Shown piece by piece: positions 1-7,886 of a stretch of DNA of 29,508 nt. The stretch lies in the NCBI GenBank assembly GCA_038253135.1, contig JBBSHJ010000036.1:1-29508 (forward strand), in the 5' to 3' direction. The position numbers and the translations under genes are program-made. The DNA comes from JBBSHJ01 sp038253135 (GTDB taxonomy: Bacteria > Actinomycetota > Actinomycetes > Mycobacteriales > QHCD01). Within the stretch, counting starts at the first letter, position 1, and the number at the start of each line of letters is the position of its first letter. The notes under the pieces were generated by a model. That model was not told the DNA's origin. It did no database searches and saw only the letters and a list, made by a program, of their open reading frames with translations.

Positions 1-404
<404 letters not shown>

Positions 405-487
405 ACATATTTACACTGTTTGTATTTACGTTGCTTCGCGTCCACTATGCGGTTCCCGAGGTGCGGCAGATGCCATATCTCCATAGA

Positions 488-606
488 GTTTCGGTGGTCA
501 TAGCGAGAGGGAAACGCCCGGTCTCATTCCGAACCCGGAAGCTAAGCCTCTCTGCGCCGATGGTACTGCGCGGGGGACCGCGTGGGAGAGTAGGTCGCCG
601 CCGGAC
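488..606 (+). rRNA. rrf: 5S ribosomal RNA
   Basis: About 119 nt with the canonical 5S layout. The 5' strand tttcggtgg pairs with the 3' end ccgccgga. The conserved core segments gaaacgcccgg, cattccgaacccggaagctaag and tgggagagtaggtcgccgc are all present. It lies 83 nt after the 23S 3' end in the usual bacterial order, with no tRNA between. The ends are uncertain by 1-2 nt. Confidence 0.96.
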
Positions 607-613
607 ATCTTCT

Positions 614-659
614 AGCGATGGGGTCATCGTCTCGGTTACGAGACGATGACCCCATCGCT
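614..659 (+). terminator. rRNA operon terminator hairpin
   Basis: A perfect inverted repeat: 21 bp (614-634 with 639-659) closed by a 4-nt loop (gtta, 635-638), starting 8 nt after the 5S 3' end. There is no downstream T tract, as is common for actinobacterial terminators. It is the longest and most perfect hairpin I see in the window. Confidence 0.9.
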
Positions 660-726
660 GCGTCGTGTGCCGGTTGTGTTCCCAGCGGCCGTGATCGACG
701 ATGATGTTCAGACGGCAGGAGGCCCG

Positions 727-1665
727 ATGGCAGAACGCACGGGTGCGGGCGCGAGCCGCGGCCGCGGCAAACCGCAACGCCGCGGCACCGACCCGCATGC
801 CCGTGGTAGCGCCCCCGCGGACCGGCAGGGACACGGTCGCCGCCGCTCCGCCGACCCGCGCCGCACTGCCGACCCGCGCCGCACTGCCGACCCGCGCCGC
901 ACTGCCGACCCGCGCCGCACTGCCGACCCGCGCCGGGCGGACAGCCGGGACCAGCGCGGCGGGCCGGGCATCGACCGGCGGTCCCCGGCCGACCGCGACC
1001 GGGCCCGGCTGGAACCACCCGAGGACGCCCGGGCCGCGGACCTGGATCCGGCGATCCGGCACCAGTTGCGCAGCCTCGGCGCCCCGGCGGCGGAGAAGGT
1101 CGCCCGGCACCTGGTCGCCGCCGGCCAGCTTATCGACGAGGACCCGGCCCGCGCGCTCGAGCAGGCGCGCGCCGCCCGCGCGATGGGCGCCCGCCTGGCG
1201 GTGGTCCGGGAGGCCGTCGGGGTGGCGGCGTACAGCGCGGGCGAGTGGCGCGAGGCGCTCTCCGAACTACGGGCGGCGTACCGCATGGGCGGTGACGGCG
1301 AGCTGCTCCCGCTCATCGCCGACGCCGAGCGCGCGGTCGGCCATCCCGAGCGGGCTCTGGCACTCGCCCATGGATCGGACGCTGCCCGGCTCTCGGCGGA
1401 GGCGCGGATCGAGATGATGCTCGTCGAGTCGGGTGCCCGCCGGGACCTGGGCCAGGCCGAGGCCGCCGTCGTGCTGCTGCAACGGGAGGTCGAGCGGGCG
1501 GCAACGGCGCCGGAGCTGGCCGGGAGGGTCTACTACGCCTACGCCGACGCGCTGCTCGACGCGGGCCGGCGCGACGATGCGCGCACGTGGTTCGCGGCGT
1601 CCCGCGACACCGACCCCGAGGGCACCGATGCGCAGGATCGGCTGGCCGCGCTGGACGCGAGCTGA
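727..1665 (+). CDS. TPR-like helical-repeat protein with basic repeat-containing N-terminus
   Basis: 312 residues from ATG 727, chosen because AGGAGG (717-722) lies 4 nt upstream; the frame is open to 646 but without such a site. Residues 1 to about 100 are arginine/proline-rich and probably disordered, with a RRTADP-type hexapeptide repeated five times (from an 18-bp DNA repeat). From about residue 110 the protein is alanine-rich and helical, with TPR-like helix pairs (for example AGEWREALSELRAAYRMG and AGRRDDARTWFAASRDTDPEG), so a protein-interaction scaffold is the likely fold. No catalytic motif is visible. It is the first gene after the rRNA terminator and ends 2 bp before nagA, which suggests cotranscription. 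The tetratricopeptide call rests on repeat periodicity only and the function is unknown. Confidence 0.75.
   Translation: MAERTGAGASRGRGKPQRRGTDPHARGSAPADRQGHGRRRSADPRRTADPRRTADPRRTADPRRTADPRRADSRDQRGGPGIDRRSPADRDRARLEPPEDARAADLDPAIRHQLRSLGAPAAEKVARHLVAAGQLIDEDPARALEQARAARAMGARLAVVREAVGVAAYSAGEWREALSELRAAYRMGGDGELLPLIADAERAVGHPERALALAHGSDAARLSAEARIEMMLVESGARRDLGQAEAAVVLLQREVERAATAPELAGRVYYAYADALLDAGRRDDARTWFAASRDTDPEGTDAQDRLAALDAS
841..930 (+). repeat. 18-bp tandem repeat inside a CDS, five units
   Basis: Five head-to-tail units of 18 bp. Units 2-5 (859-930) are identical (cgccgcactgccgacccg); unit 1 (841-858) differs at three bases. The unit length is a multiple of three, so each copy encodes Arg-Arg-Thr-Ala-Asp-Pro in frame. 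Near-perfect identity points to recent slippage or unequal exchange, so the copy number may vary between strains. Confidence 0.95.
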
Positions 1666-1667
1666 GC

Positions 1668-2834
1668 ATGGATGTGGCGCTCGCCGGACGGTTGCCCGAC
1701 GGCCGCGCGGTGCGCCTTTTCGGCACCGCCGGCCGGATCGCCGCAATCGAAGCGATCACCGCACCAAAGGATGCGGATCTGCCCTGGCTGGTGCCTGGGC
1801 TGATCGACATCCAGGTCAACGGCTTCGGCGGGTACGACGTGAACGCGGCCGAGCCGGATCCGGCGCACATCGTAGCGATCTCGCGGTTGCTGGCCGCCCG
1901 CGGCGTCACCGGCTGGTGCCCGACGGTCACGACCTGCGCGCCCGACGCGGCGCTGCGGCGGATCGCGGCGGTGCATGACGCGCTGGCCTCGTCGCCGCAC
2001 GCCGCGCACGCGGTGCTGGGGATCCACATGGAGGGGCCGTGGCTCTCACCGAACGAGGGCACCCGCGGCGTACACCCGCCCGAGCACATCGGCCCGCCGT
2101 CGGTGGCCGCGCTCGACGAGTTGCTGGCGGCCGGGAGCGGGCTGATCCGCATCGTGACGTTGTCACCGGAGTGGCCCGGCGCCATCACGGTCATCGAGGC
2201 GATCGCCGCAGCGGGGGTGGTCCCGGCGATCGGGCACACCGACGCGTCGCCCGACCAGATCGATGCCGCGGTCGCCGCCGGCGCGCGGCTCTCGACCCAC
2301 CTCGGCAACGGCGCGCCGACGCTGCTGGCGAGGCATCCGAACGTGATCTGGTCGCAGCTAGCGGCCGACGCCATGGCGGCTTCCTTCATCGCCGACGGCC
2401 ATCACCTTCCTGCGGCGACCCTGCGCTCGATGGTGCGGGCCAAGGGCCAGCAGCGCTGCATCCTGGTCAGCGACAGCACGGCCGTCGCCGGATGCCCTCC
2501 GGGCCGTTACGACACGCCGGTCGGCGGCCAGGTCGAGCTGAGCGCCGATGGCCGTCTCGCCGTCGCCGGAACGCCCTATCTGGCCGGCTCCGCGGTCAGC
2601 CTGGCCGAGTGCGTGGCCCGCGCGAGCAGGCTCGCGGATGTCACGCCGGCCGCTGCCGTCGAGATGGCCAGCCGGATCCCGGCCGAGCTGCTGGGGGCCG
2701 CCGAGCGCGGATCTCTCGATGTCGGCTCGGCGTACGACGTTGTCGAGATCGATGGTGCAGCCGGCCCGGACCGGCACCTGGCGGTGCGGGCCGTCTGGTT
2801 CGACGGACATCGGGTTACCGGTGGCGGTACGTAA
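1668..2834 (+). CDS. nagA: N-acetylglucosamine-6-phosphate deacetylase
   Basis: 388 residues, the normal NagA size. NagA removes the acetyl group from GlcNAc-6-P to give GlcN-6-P, feeding amino sugars from chitin or recycled cell wall into glycolysis or peptidoglycan synthesis. Amidohydrolase (TIM-barrel) hallmarks: PGLIDIQVNGFGG at 43-55; metal ligands E122 (in HMEGP), H190 (in GHTD) and H211 (in THLGNG); substrate-loop ADGHH at 242-246; catalytic D269 (in LVSDST). The segment after H211 is HLGNGAP rather than the more common HLFNAM, a subfamily variant. ATG 1668 starts 2 bp after the upstream TPR gene, so translation is probably coupled. No nagB is adjacent, but anmK and nagZ lie about 16-20 kb downstream. 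Confidence 0.92.
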   Translation: MDVALAGRLPDGRAVRLFGTAGRIAAIEAITAPKDADLPWLVPGLIDIQVNGFGGYDVNAAEPDPAHIVAISRLLAARGVTGWCPTVTTCAPDAALRRIAAVHDALASSPHAAHAVLGIHMEGPWLSPNEGTRGVHPPEHIGPPSVAALDELLAAGSGLIRIVTLSPEWPGAITVIEAIAAAGVVPAIGHTDASPDQIDAAVAAGARLSTHLGNGAPTLLARHPNVIWSQLAADAMAASFIADGHHLPAATLRSMVRAKGQQRCILVSDSTAVAGCPPGRYDTPVGGQVELSADGRLAVAGTPYLAGSAVSLAECVARASRLADVTPAAAVEMASRIPAELLGAAERGSLDVGSAYDVVEIDGAAGPDRHLAVRAVWFDGHRVTGGGT

Positions 2835-2976
2835 CACATTCGGCACTCCGCGGTCGGCGCCGTCCACAGGTCGGTCCGTCGTCCACCGGTCGGCCGCAGC
2901 ACCGCCGCAGCCGGCCCGGCGTACCCACACTTGATCCGAACGTGGTCGCGTCAGGACCGCGGCGGGAGGAGTAGGC

Positions 2977-3429
2977 ATGGTGGGTACGACGAGGAGCAAG
3001 GACCGCGCCCGGCTGCGCGTCGTGAAGGCGGCCGACGTGGGTCGCCGCCGGCCGGCGGCCGCGCCGGGACTGAACGAGATCAGGCTTATCGGGCGCCTGG
3101 CGGCGCCGGCGGAGACCCGGACGCTGCCGAGCGGCGACGAGGTGGCAACCTTCCGGCTGGTGGTGCCGCGCCGGATCGATCGGGCGGGCGAGCGGCGCCG
3201 GCAGGCTTCCGACACGCTCGACTGTCAGGCCTGGCCGGCCCCGCTGCGGTCCAAGGTGGGCCGGTGGCAGGGCGGCGAGGTGGTCGAGGTGCGCGGCGAG
3301 CTGCGGCGCCGGTTCTGGCGCGGCGCGCACGGCCCGGAGAGCCGGTGCGAGGTCGAGGTCGTGTCCGCGGCGTTACGCCGCAAGGCGCCGCCGGTCGGGG
3401 CCGGCGCGGTGGCCGGCGGCGAGCGCTAG
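2977..3429 (+). CDS. SSB-like OB-fold single-stranded DNA-binding protein
   Basis: 150 residues. GGGAGGAG at 2964-2971 supports ATG 2977. Residues about 32-125 fit an SSB OB-fold: NEIRLIGRLAAPAETRTLPSG (strands 1-2), EVATFRLVVPR (strand 3), DTLDCQAWPAPLRSKVGRWQGGEVVEVRGEL (strands 4-5). The long acidic glycine-rich C-terminal tail of housekeeping SSB is absent, and the protein ends in basic and alanine/glycine-rich residues. It is therefore a paralogue of the SsbB/SsbC type rather than the essential replication SSB. It probably binds ssDNA in repair, competence or recombination, which is inference. A 142-bp gap separates it from nagA and it converges on the DUF1015 gene. Confidence 0.8.
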   Translation: MVGTTRSKDRARLRVVKAADVGRRRPAAAPGLNEIRLIGRLAAPAETRTLPSGDEVATFRLVVPRRIDRAGERRRQASDTLDCQAWPAPLRSKVGRWQGGEVVEVRGELRRRFWRGAHGPESRCEVEVVSAALRRKAPPVGAGAVAGGER

Positions 3430-3446
3430 TCACGGTTCGATCCGGG

Positions 3447-4739
3447 TCACTGGTCGATCGGGCGGAACACCAGACCGGTGCGCGGTTTCGGCGTGAAGAG
3501 CGTCGATTTGCGCGGCATGCGGTCGCCGGCGTCGGCGACCTCGGCCACTGCCGCTACCGGGGTCGGGTTCAGCGCGAGCACCGTGCCGCCCGCAGCGGCC
3601 CGGATCGCGGCGCCGAGGTCATGCTCGAAGCCGACGATGTCCTCGTGGTCCCGCAGTCCCCAGCGATCGCGGATGAGGAAATGGTGCGCGACCGTGACGT
3701 CGAGCGAGCGCCACGCCGCCGAATGATCAGCCGGGACGGCCGCGTCCATTGCCGCGGTGTCGAGGTTCGTCAGCAGGTACGCCGTGGTGCCGTCGGTCAG
3801 CGCGAACGCCGTGCCGGCCGCGCCCTGCCGGCGCAGCGCGGCCAGCAGCGGCTCTGTACCGGCATCGACCGGCGTGATCGCCGCCACGCCGCGTAGCCGG
3901 TCGACCGCCTCGACCAGGGGCAGGCCGGGGATCACGCGATGGGTCGCCTCGACGTGGGGTCCGCTCGACGTCGCGTCCACCAGCAGGGCAAGGCCGCGGT
4001 CCCACCCGCCGGCGCCCGCCCCGGCATCGTGCCGGGCGGCCTGATACTCCAGGTACGTCGCGTAGCGGTGGTGACCGTCAGCGATGACGGCGCGGCGGGT
4101 CGCCAGCTCGTCCGCGGCCGCGGCGATCGCGTCGGCGTCGGTGATCCGCCACACCCGGTGCCGGATACCGTCGTCGGTGACCGCGTCGGCCACCAGCGCA
4201 GACGCGGGGTCGGCGGTGAGTCGGTCGAGCTCGGCGGCGAGGGTGCCCGAGCCGGCGTAGACGAGGTAGATCGGTTCGAGGTCGGCGTGGGTCGCCTCCA
4301 TCAGCGCCAGCCGGTCCGCGACCGGCCCGGCCATGGTGCTCTCGTGCGGCAGTATCACGTCGTCCTCGGGAGGATGCAGGTCGACCAGGGCGAGCAGCCC
4401 GCGGGTGCGGCTCTCGCCGTCGCTCAGCTCATAGCCGCTCATCTCATAGCCGTAAAGGCCGGGTTCGGCATCGCGGACCAGCGTGCCGTCGGCCTGCCAC
4501 GCGCTCAGATCGGCCGCTGCCCGCTCGTAGCGGTTGCCCGGGCCCTCGGCCGGGCCGGCCGGCAGGACGACGTGTACGGCGTTGTGCGGGTTCGACTCAG
4601 CGAGTCGCGCGCGCAGGTCGGGGCTGATGACGTCGTACGGTGGGCACAGGAGATCCGCGAGCGCGGGCTGATCCGCGCCGTCGGCGTATCGCAGGGCGCG
4701 GAAGGGGGAGATCGTAAGGCCGGTACGGCGCGACGTCAT
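3447..4739 (-). CDS. DUF1015 family protein
   Basis: 430 residues, typical for DUF1015. Family hallmarks are the N-terminal PFRALRYADG and LLCPPYDVIS followed by NPHNAVHVVLP, and the central ADGHHRYATYLEYQ. The HHRY motif suggests a conserved metal or nucleotide site, but the biochemical role of the family is not established to my knowledge. I chose ATG 4739 over ATG 4748 because a TACCAT -10 box (4747-4752, minus) sits exactly 7 nt before it. That box overlaps the upstream ATG, so the mRNA is probably leaderless. No Shine-Dalgarno is visible for either start. The gene converges on the SSB-like gene (17 bp between stops) and diverges from the TPR gene at 4798. Confidence 0.85.
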   Translation of the reverse strand: MTSRRTGLTISPFRALRYADGADQPALADLLCPPYDVISPDLRARLAESNPHNAVHVVLPAGPAEGPGNRYERAAADLSAWQADGTLVRDAEPGLYGYEMSGYELSDGESRTRGLLALVDLHPPEDDVILPHESTMAGPVADRLALMEATHADLEPIYLVYAGSGTLAAELDRLTADPASALVADAVTDDGIRHRVWRITDADAIAAAADELATRRAVIADGHHRYATYLEYQAARHDAGAGAGGWDRGLALLVDATSSGPHVEATHRVIPGLPLVEAVDRLRGVAAITPVDAGTEPLLAALRRQGAAGTAFALTDGTTAYLLTNLDTAAMDAAVPADHSAAWRSLDVTVAHHFLIRDRWGLRDHEDIVGFEHDLGAAIRAAAGGTVLALNPTPVAAVAEVADAGDRMPRKSTLFTPKPRTGLVFRPIDQ

Positions 4740-4746
4740 GGCACGC

Positions 4747-4752
4747 ATGGTA
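4747..4752 (-). promoter_or_regulatory. -10 box of leaderless DUF1015 gene
   Basis: TACCAT on the minus strand, 7 nt before ATG 4739. It matches the TANNNT pattern and spacing seen before several other starts in this window. No convincing -35 hexamer is visible. Confidence 0.5.
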
Positions 4753-4797
4753 GGGGTCGCCGTGGTCTGAGTGTGCCGCGAACGGGAGGAGCTTGCA

Positions 4798-5247
4798 TTG
4801 CAGGGCGAAGGTTGGCAGTCGGGAGAGCAGGGACCGGAATCCGCGGAGGCACCGGTGCCGGACGTCCTCCCGCAGGGCGAGGCCTACGACTGGTACATCC
4901 GCGGCGTCGAGCTGCTGGAGGCGGGCAACCCCACGGGGGCGGTGGCGTTGATCCAGCCCGCTGTCGCAGCCGAGCCGCAGTCCCGCGCGGTCCGCGAGGC
5001 GCTCGCGCGAGCACAATTCGACTCCGGCCGGTACGACGAGGCGGTCGAGAGCTTCAGCTGGATCCTGTCGGTCGACCCGGCCGACGACTACGCGCAGTTC
5101 GGCCTCGGCCTGGCCGCGGCGAAATCCGGCAACATGAAGCTCGCCGTGACCCATCTGGCGCTGGCCGCGGCGATGCGACCTGACGTCACCCACTACTCCA
5201 CCGCACTGCGCGGTGCGCGGGCCGCGCTCTCGGCGAGTTCGCGCTGA
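4798..5247 (+). CDS. Tetratricopeptide repeat protein, Rv1691-like
   Basis: 149 residues from TTG 4798. GGGAGGAG (4784-4791) sits 6 nt upstream of this TTG, while the in-frame GTG at 4771 lies before that site. After an acidic glycine/glutamate-rich N-terminus come about three TPR helix pairs: AYDWYIRGVELLEAGNPTGAVALIQPAV; SRAVREALARAQFDSGRYDEAVESFSWIL; YAQFGLGLAAAKSGNMKLAVTHLALAAAM. These form a protein-binding scaffold with no catalytic residues. It is followed immediately by the HAD phosphatase, as Rv1691 is followed by Rv1692 in M. tuberculosis, so the two are probably cotranscribed. Partner unknown. Confidence 0.85.
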   Translation: MQGEGWQSGEQGPESAEAPVPDVLPQGEAYDWYIRGVELLEAGNPTGAVALIQPAVAAEPQSRAVREALARAQFDSGRYDEAVESFSWILSVDPADDYAQFGLGLAAAKSGNMKLAVTHLALAAAMRPDVTHYSTALRGARAALSASSR

Positions 5248-6326
5248 GCGCCGGGCCGGACAGCGCCGGCGGTCGCGCGGCGCTGGCGGATATCTACGAC
5301 GTCGCGCTGTTCGACCTCGACGGCGTGCTCTACGCCGGTACGGCGCCCATCGAGCACGCCGCCGAAGCGGTCGCCGCCGCCCGGGCCCACGGCCTGCGTC
5401 CCGTCTTCGTGACCAACAACGCGTCCCGCACCGCGCCGGAGGTCGTGGATCTGCTCGGCCGGGTCGGCGTGCCCGCGCAGCCGGCCGAGGTGGCGACCTC
5501 CGCCCAGGCCGCCGCTCATCTGCTCGCCGGCCGGCTCCCGGCCGCCGCCCGTGTCCTCGTCTGCGGCAGCGACGCGCTTCGCGGCGAGATCCGCGCGGTC
5601 GGGCTCACCCCGGTCGGGACCGCCGGCGAGGATCCCATCGCGGTCGTCCAGGGCTACGATGCCGGCGTCGGATGGCGGGAGCTCGCCGAGGCGACCGTCG
5701 CCGTCCGCCGTGGCGCCTGGTGGGTGGCCACCAACGCCGATCTGACGCTGCCGTCGCCGCGAGGCCCGCTGCCGGGCAACGGCGCCCTCGTGCAGGTCGT
5801 CGCCGTGGCATCGGGCCGGTATCCCGTCGTCGCCGGCAAGCCAGAGCCCACGATGCACCGCGAGGCGATGGCCCGCGCCGGTGCCGGCCGGGCCCTCGTC
5901 GTCGGGGACCGTCTTGATACCGACATCCTCGGTGCGAACCGCGTCGGCTGCGACAGCCTGCTGGTGCTGACGGGGGTGACCACGCCGGCCGAGCTGCTCG
6001 CGGCCCCCGCCGAGCAGCGGCCGACCCACATCGCCGCCGACCTGCGCGGGCTGCTCGCACCGCCGCGCCGGCCGCGCCCGCCGCAACCTCCCGCCGCGGA
6101 CTCAGGCGGTCCGTCCTTCGCGCTCGGCGGCTGGGTGGCGGCCGCCGGCTCGTCCCTGCATCTCGCCGGCGACCCCGACGGCGCGTGCGTCGGCGCGGAC
6201 GTCGACGCGCTGCGGGCGCTGTGCGCGGCCGCGTGGTCGGCGGGAGTTGACGGCGCGGGCGGGGTCGCAGCGGGCACGCCGGCCGCCGCCGCCGCGCTCG
6301 ACCGGCTGCTTTTGGCCTCCGCGTGA
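5244..6326 (+). CDS. HAD-IIA phosphatase, glycerol-3-phosphate phosphatase Rv1692-like
   Basis: About 360 residues if translation starts at CTG 5244. HAD motif I is FDLDGVLY (nucleophile D24, acid/base D26 with this start), then the motif II region FVTNNAS, the motif III lysine in VVAGKPEP and motif IV GDRLDTDILGA. These define the NagD/HAD-IIA class. A C-terminal extension of about 70 residues resembles the extra domain of Rv1692, which was characterised as a glycerol-3-phosphate phosphatase recycling glycerophospholipid head groups. Oddity: between the in-frame TGA at 5181 and motif I there is no ATG, GTG or TTG. The first such codon (GTG 5325) is already inside motif I and would delete both aspartates. 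CTG 5244 overlaps the upstream TGA (CTGA), which fits coupled translation. The start is an inference; a sequencing error is the alternative. Confidence 0.85.
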   Translation: MSAGPDSAGGRAALADIYDVALFDLDGVLYAGTAPIEHAAEAVAAARAHGLRPVFVTNNASRTAPEVVDLLGRVGVPAQPAEVATSAQAAAHLLAGRLPAAARVLVCGSDALRGEIRAVGLTPVGTAGEDPIAVVQGYDAGVGWRELAEATVAVRRGAWWVATNADLTLPSPRGPLPGNGALVQVVAVASGRYPVVAGKPEPTMHREAMARAGAGRALVVGDRLDTDILGANRVGCDSLLVLTGVTTPAELLAAPAEQRPTHIAADLRGLLAPPRRPRPPQPPAADSGGPSFALGGWVAAAGSSLHLAGDPDGACVGADVDALRALCAAAWSAGVDGAGGVAAGTPAAAAALDRLLLASA

Positions 6327-6329
6327 GGC

Positions 6330-6671
6330 TTAGAACAGGCTGCGCAACCGGAGCAGATCGCGGAAGCTGGCGTCGATGCGCAGCCGGCCGGTCGCGAACG
6401 CCGTCGCGAGCTTGAGGCGGCCGTCGACCAGGGCGACGAGGTCGTCACCGGTCATGGACAGCGTCGCGTCCGGCCGCTCGTCGTCGGCGATACGCCGGTG
6501 CAGGCCGGTCAGCGCCCCCTCGTGCAGGTCGCCGATCCAGGTAGCGTCGAGGTCGGTGACGTGGCAGGCGATGGAGCGGTCCCCGGCCGCCACGGCGGCC
6601 GGCTCCTTCGACTTCGACATCTGCGCGGCGAGCTGATCGAGCGCGATCGCGCATTCCTGCTCGGTCGCCAT
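6330..6671 (-). CDS. SCP2 sterol-transfer-like domain protein
   Basis: 113 residues forming a single small alpha/beta domain. The C-terminal half matches the SCP-2 signature: ADDERPDATLSMTGDDLVALVDGRLKLATAFATGRLRIDASFRDLLRLRSLF, written here only as the pattern DATLSM...DL..L..G.......F..GRL.I.G/A. SCP2 domains form a hydrophobic lipid-binding pocket, but the ligand is unknown. A possible Shine-Dalgarno (GGAGGA, 6685-6690 minus) is about 13 nt upstream of ATG 6671, which is long. Its stop is 3 bp from the HAD stop, so the genes converge. The upstream region is shared with the tlyA operon through a palindromic divergent promoter region. The gene interrupts the otherwise colinear tpr-HAD-tlyA block. 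Confidence 0.78.
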   Translation of the reverse strand: MATEQECAIALDQLAAQMSKSKEPAAVAAGDRSIACHVTDLDATWIGDLHEGALTGLHRRIADDERPDATLSMTGDDLVALVDGRLKLATAFATGRLRIDASFRDLLRLRSLF

Positions 6672-6716
6672 GCGGCGATCACCATCCTCCCGCTCGGAGC
6701 CGGTCGTCGGGTCACG

Positions 6717-6747
6717 ACGCTACCCGAGCGGGCCGGGCGGGTAGCGT
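6717..6747. promoter_or_regulatory. Palindromic divergent promoter or operator
   Basis: A perfect 10-bp inverted repeat (6717-6726 and 6738-6747) with an 11-bp spacer, lying in the 146-bp gap between the divergent SCP2 gene and the tlyA operon. Each arm contains an outward-pointing TAGCGT, which fits the TANNNT -10 pattern: 6717-6722 for the minus strand and 6742-6747 for the plus strand. It could be two mirror-image promoters, an operator for a dimeric regulator, or both. No -35 is visible. Confidence 0.5.
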
Positions 6748-6817
6748 AGGAGAGACGCCCGAGAGATGCGACGGCGCCGGGCGGCGTACCGAGGCCGGAC
6801 CCTTGAGGAGGTCGGAC

Positions 6818-7030
6818 GTGGACCACGACGAGCACGCGGCGGCCGCCGTACCCGTACCGGACCTGCGGGACCTGGACGAGCGCCTCGCCGAGCTCGACGA
6901 GCGGCCGCTCGTCGAGCACCCGGCCGCGTTCGACGAGCTGCACCGCCGGCTGGCCGGCTCCCTGGACGAGCTCGACCCACGCACCGACCACGCCCCGCAG
7001 GCGCCGCTGCCCGGGCCGCCCGATCGGTGA
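6818..7030 (+). CDS. Small acidic protein ahead of tlyA, Rv1693 position
   Basis: 70 residues from GTG 6818, which has GAGGAGG (6805-6811) 6 nt upstream. The protein is acidic and Asp/Leu-rich with an amphipathic helical pattern (PDLRDLDERLAELDERPL...HPAAFDELHRRLAGSLDEL), possibly a helical hairpin or short coiled coil. The position between the HAD phosphatase and tlyA is that of the small conserved hypothetical Rv1693 in M. tuberculosis. It ends 4 bp before tlyA, which implies coupling. No function is recognised. Confidence 0.75.
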   Translation: MDHDEHAAAAVPVPDLRDLDERLAELDERPLVEHPAAFDELHRRLAGSLDELDPRTDHAPQAPLPGPPDR

Positions 7031-7034
7031 GCCG

Positions 7035-7886
7035 GTGGCTCCTGCGCATCGACGCCAGCGCCTCGACGCGGAGCTGGTACGCCGTGGTCTCGCGCGTTCG
7101 CGGGAGGTCGCGGTGACGCTGATCGACGACGGCCGCGTTCGCGTCGGCGGCCGCATCGCGGTGAAGGCGGCGACCGGCGTCACCCCGGACGAGCCGGTCG
7201 TGGTCAGACCGGCACCTGACGGCCGCCCGGACTACGTCTCGCGCGGTGCGCACAAGCTGGTCGGTGCGCTCGACGCCTTCCGCGTCGACCCGATCGGCGC
7301 GCGCTGCATCGACGCCGGCGCCTCGACGGGAGGATTCACCGACGTCCTGCTGCGGCGCGGCGCGGCCGGCGTCGTCGCCGTCGACGTCGGCTACGGCCTG
7401 CTCGCGTGGCGGCTGCGGACCGACGAGCGGGTCACCGTCGTCGATCGCACCAACGTCCGGCTGATGTCACCGGCCGCCGTCGGCGGTCGGGCCGACCTGG
7501 TCGTCGCCGACCTCTCCTTCATCTCACTGCGCCTGGTGCTGCCGGTCCTGCTGGCCTGCACCCGCTTCCGCGGCGACCTCCTGCCCATGGTCAAGCCCCA
7601 GTTCGAGGTCGGCCGCGACCAGGTCGGCAGCGGGGGGGTCGTGCGCGACCCGGCGCGGCACCGCGACGCGGTCCGCGCCGTCGCCAGCACCGCAATCGGG
7701 CTCGGCGCCCGGGTCGAGGGCGTCGTCGCGAGCCCGTTGCCGGGGCCGGCCGGCAACGTGGAGTACTTCCTGCACCTGCGCCCCGGCGCGCCGGCCGATG
7801 CCGATGGGCCGTCCGGGCGCCTGGACGCTCTCATCGCCGCGGCCGTCGAGGCCGGTCCGCATCGCGACGCCCGGGCCGACCGGTGA
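7035..7886 (+). CDS. tlyA: TlyA rRNA 2'-O-methyltransferase, hemolysin A family
   Basis: 283 residues from GTG 7035. Residues 1 to about 60 are an S4 RNA-binding domain (RLDAELVRRGLARSREVAVTLIDDG pattern). Residue 69 onward (SRGAHKLVGAL) opens a Rossmann-like FtsJ-type SAM methyltransferase domain with SAM motif DAGASTGGF at 93-101. The K-D-K-E tetrad is K74, D159, K187 and E243, offset by five from the M. tuberculosis TlyA residues. TlyA methylates the 2'-O of C1409 in 16S and C1920 in 23S rRNA, and its loss gives capreomycin/viomycin resistance in mycobacteria. It follows the small acidic ORF by 4 bp and overlaps nadK by 4 bp (GTGA), so these three form one operon. Confidence 0.95.
   Translation: MAPAHRRQRLDAELVRRGLARSREVAVTLIDDGRVRVGGRIAVKAATGVTPDEPVVVRPAPDGRPDYVSRGAHKLVGALDAFRVDPIGARCIDAGASTGGFTDVLLRRGAAGVVAVDVGYGLLAWRLRTDERVTVVDRTNVRLMSPAAVGGRADLVVADLSFISLRLVLPVLLACTRFRGDLLPMVKPQFEVGRDQVGSGGVVRDPARHRDAVRAVASTAIGLGARVEGVVASPLPGPAGNVEYFLHLRPGAPADADGPSGRLDALIAAAVEAGPHRDARADR

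Noticed and set aside
405..487. tRNA between 23S and 5S
   Set aside because: The 83-bp spacer shows no cloverleaf elements or GGTTCGA-type T-loop.
841..930. CRISPR-like array
   Set aside because: The units are contiguous 18-bp repeats without spacers and are in frame in a coding sequence. No CRISPR array or cas gene was seen in the window.
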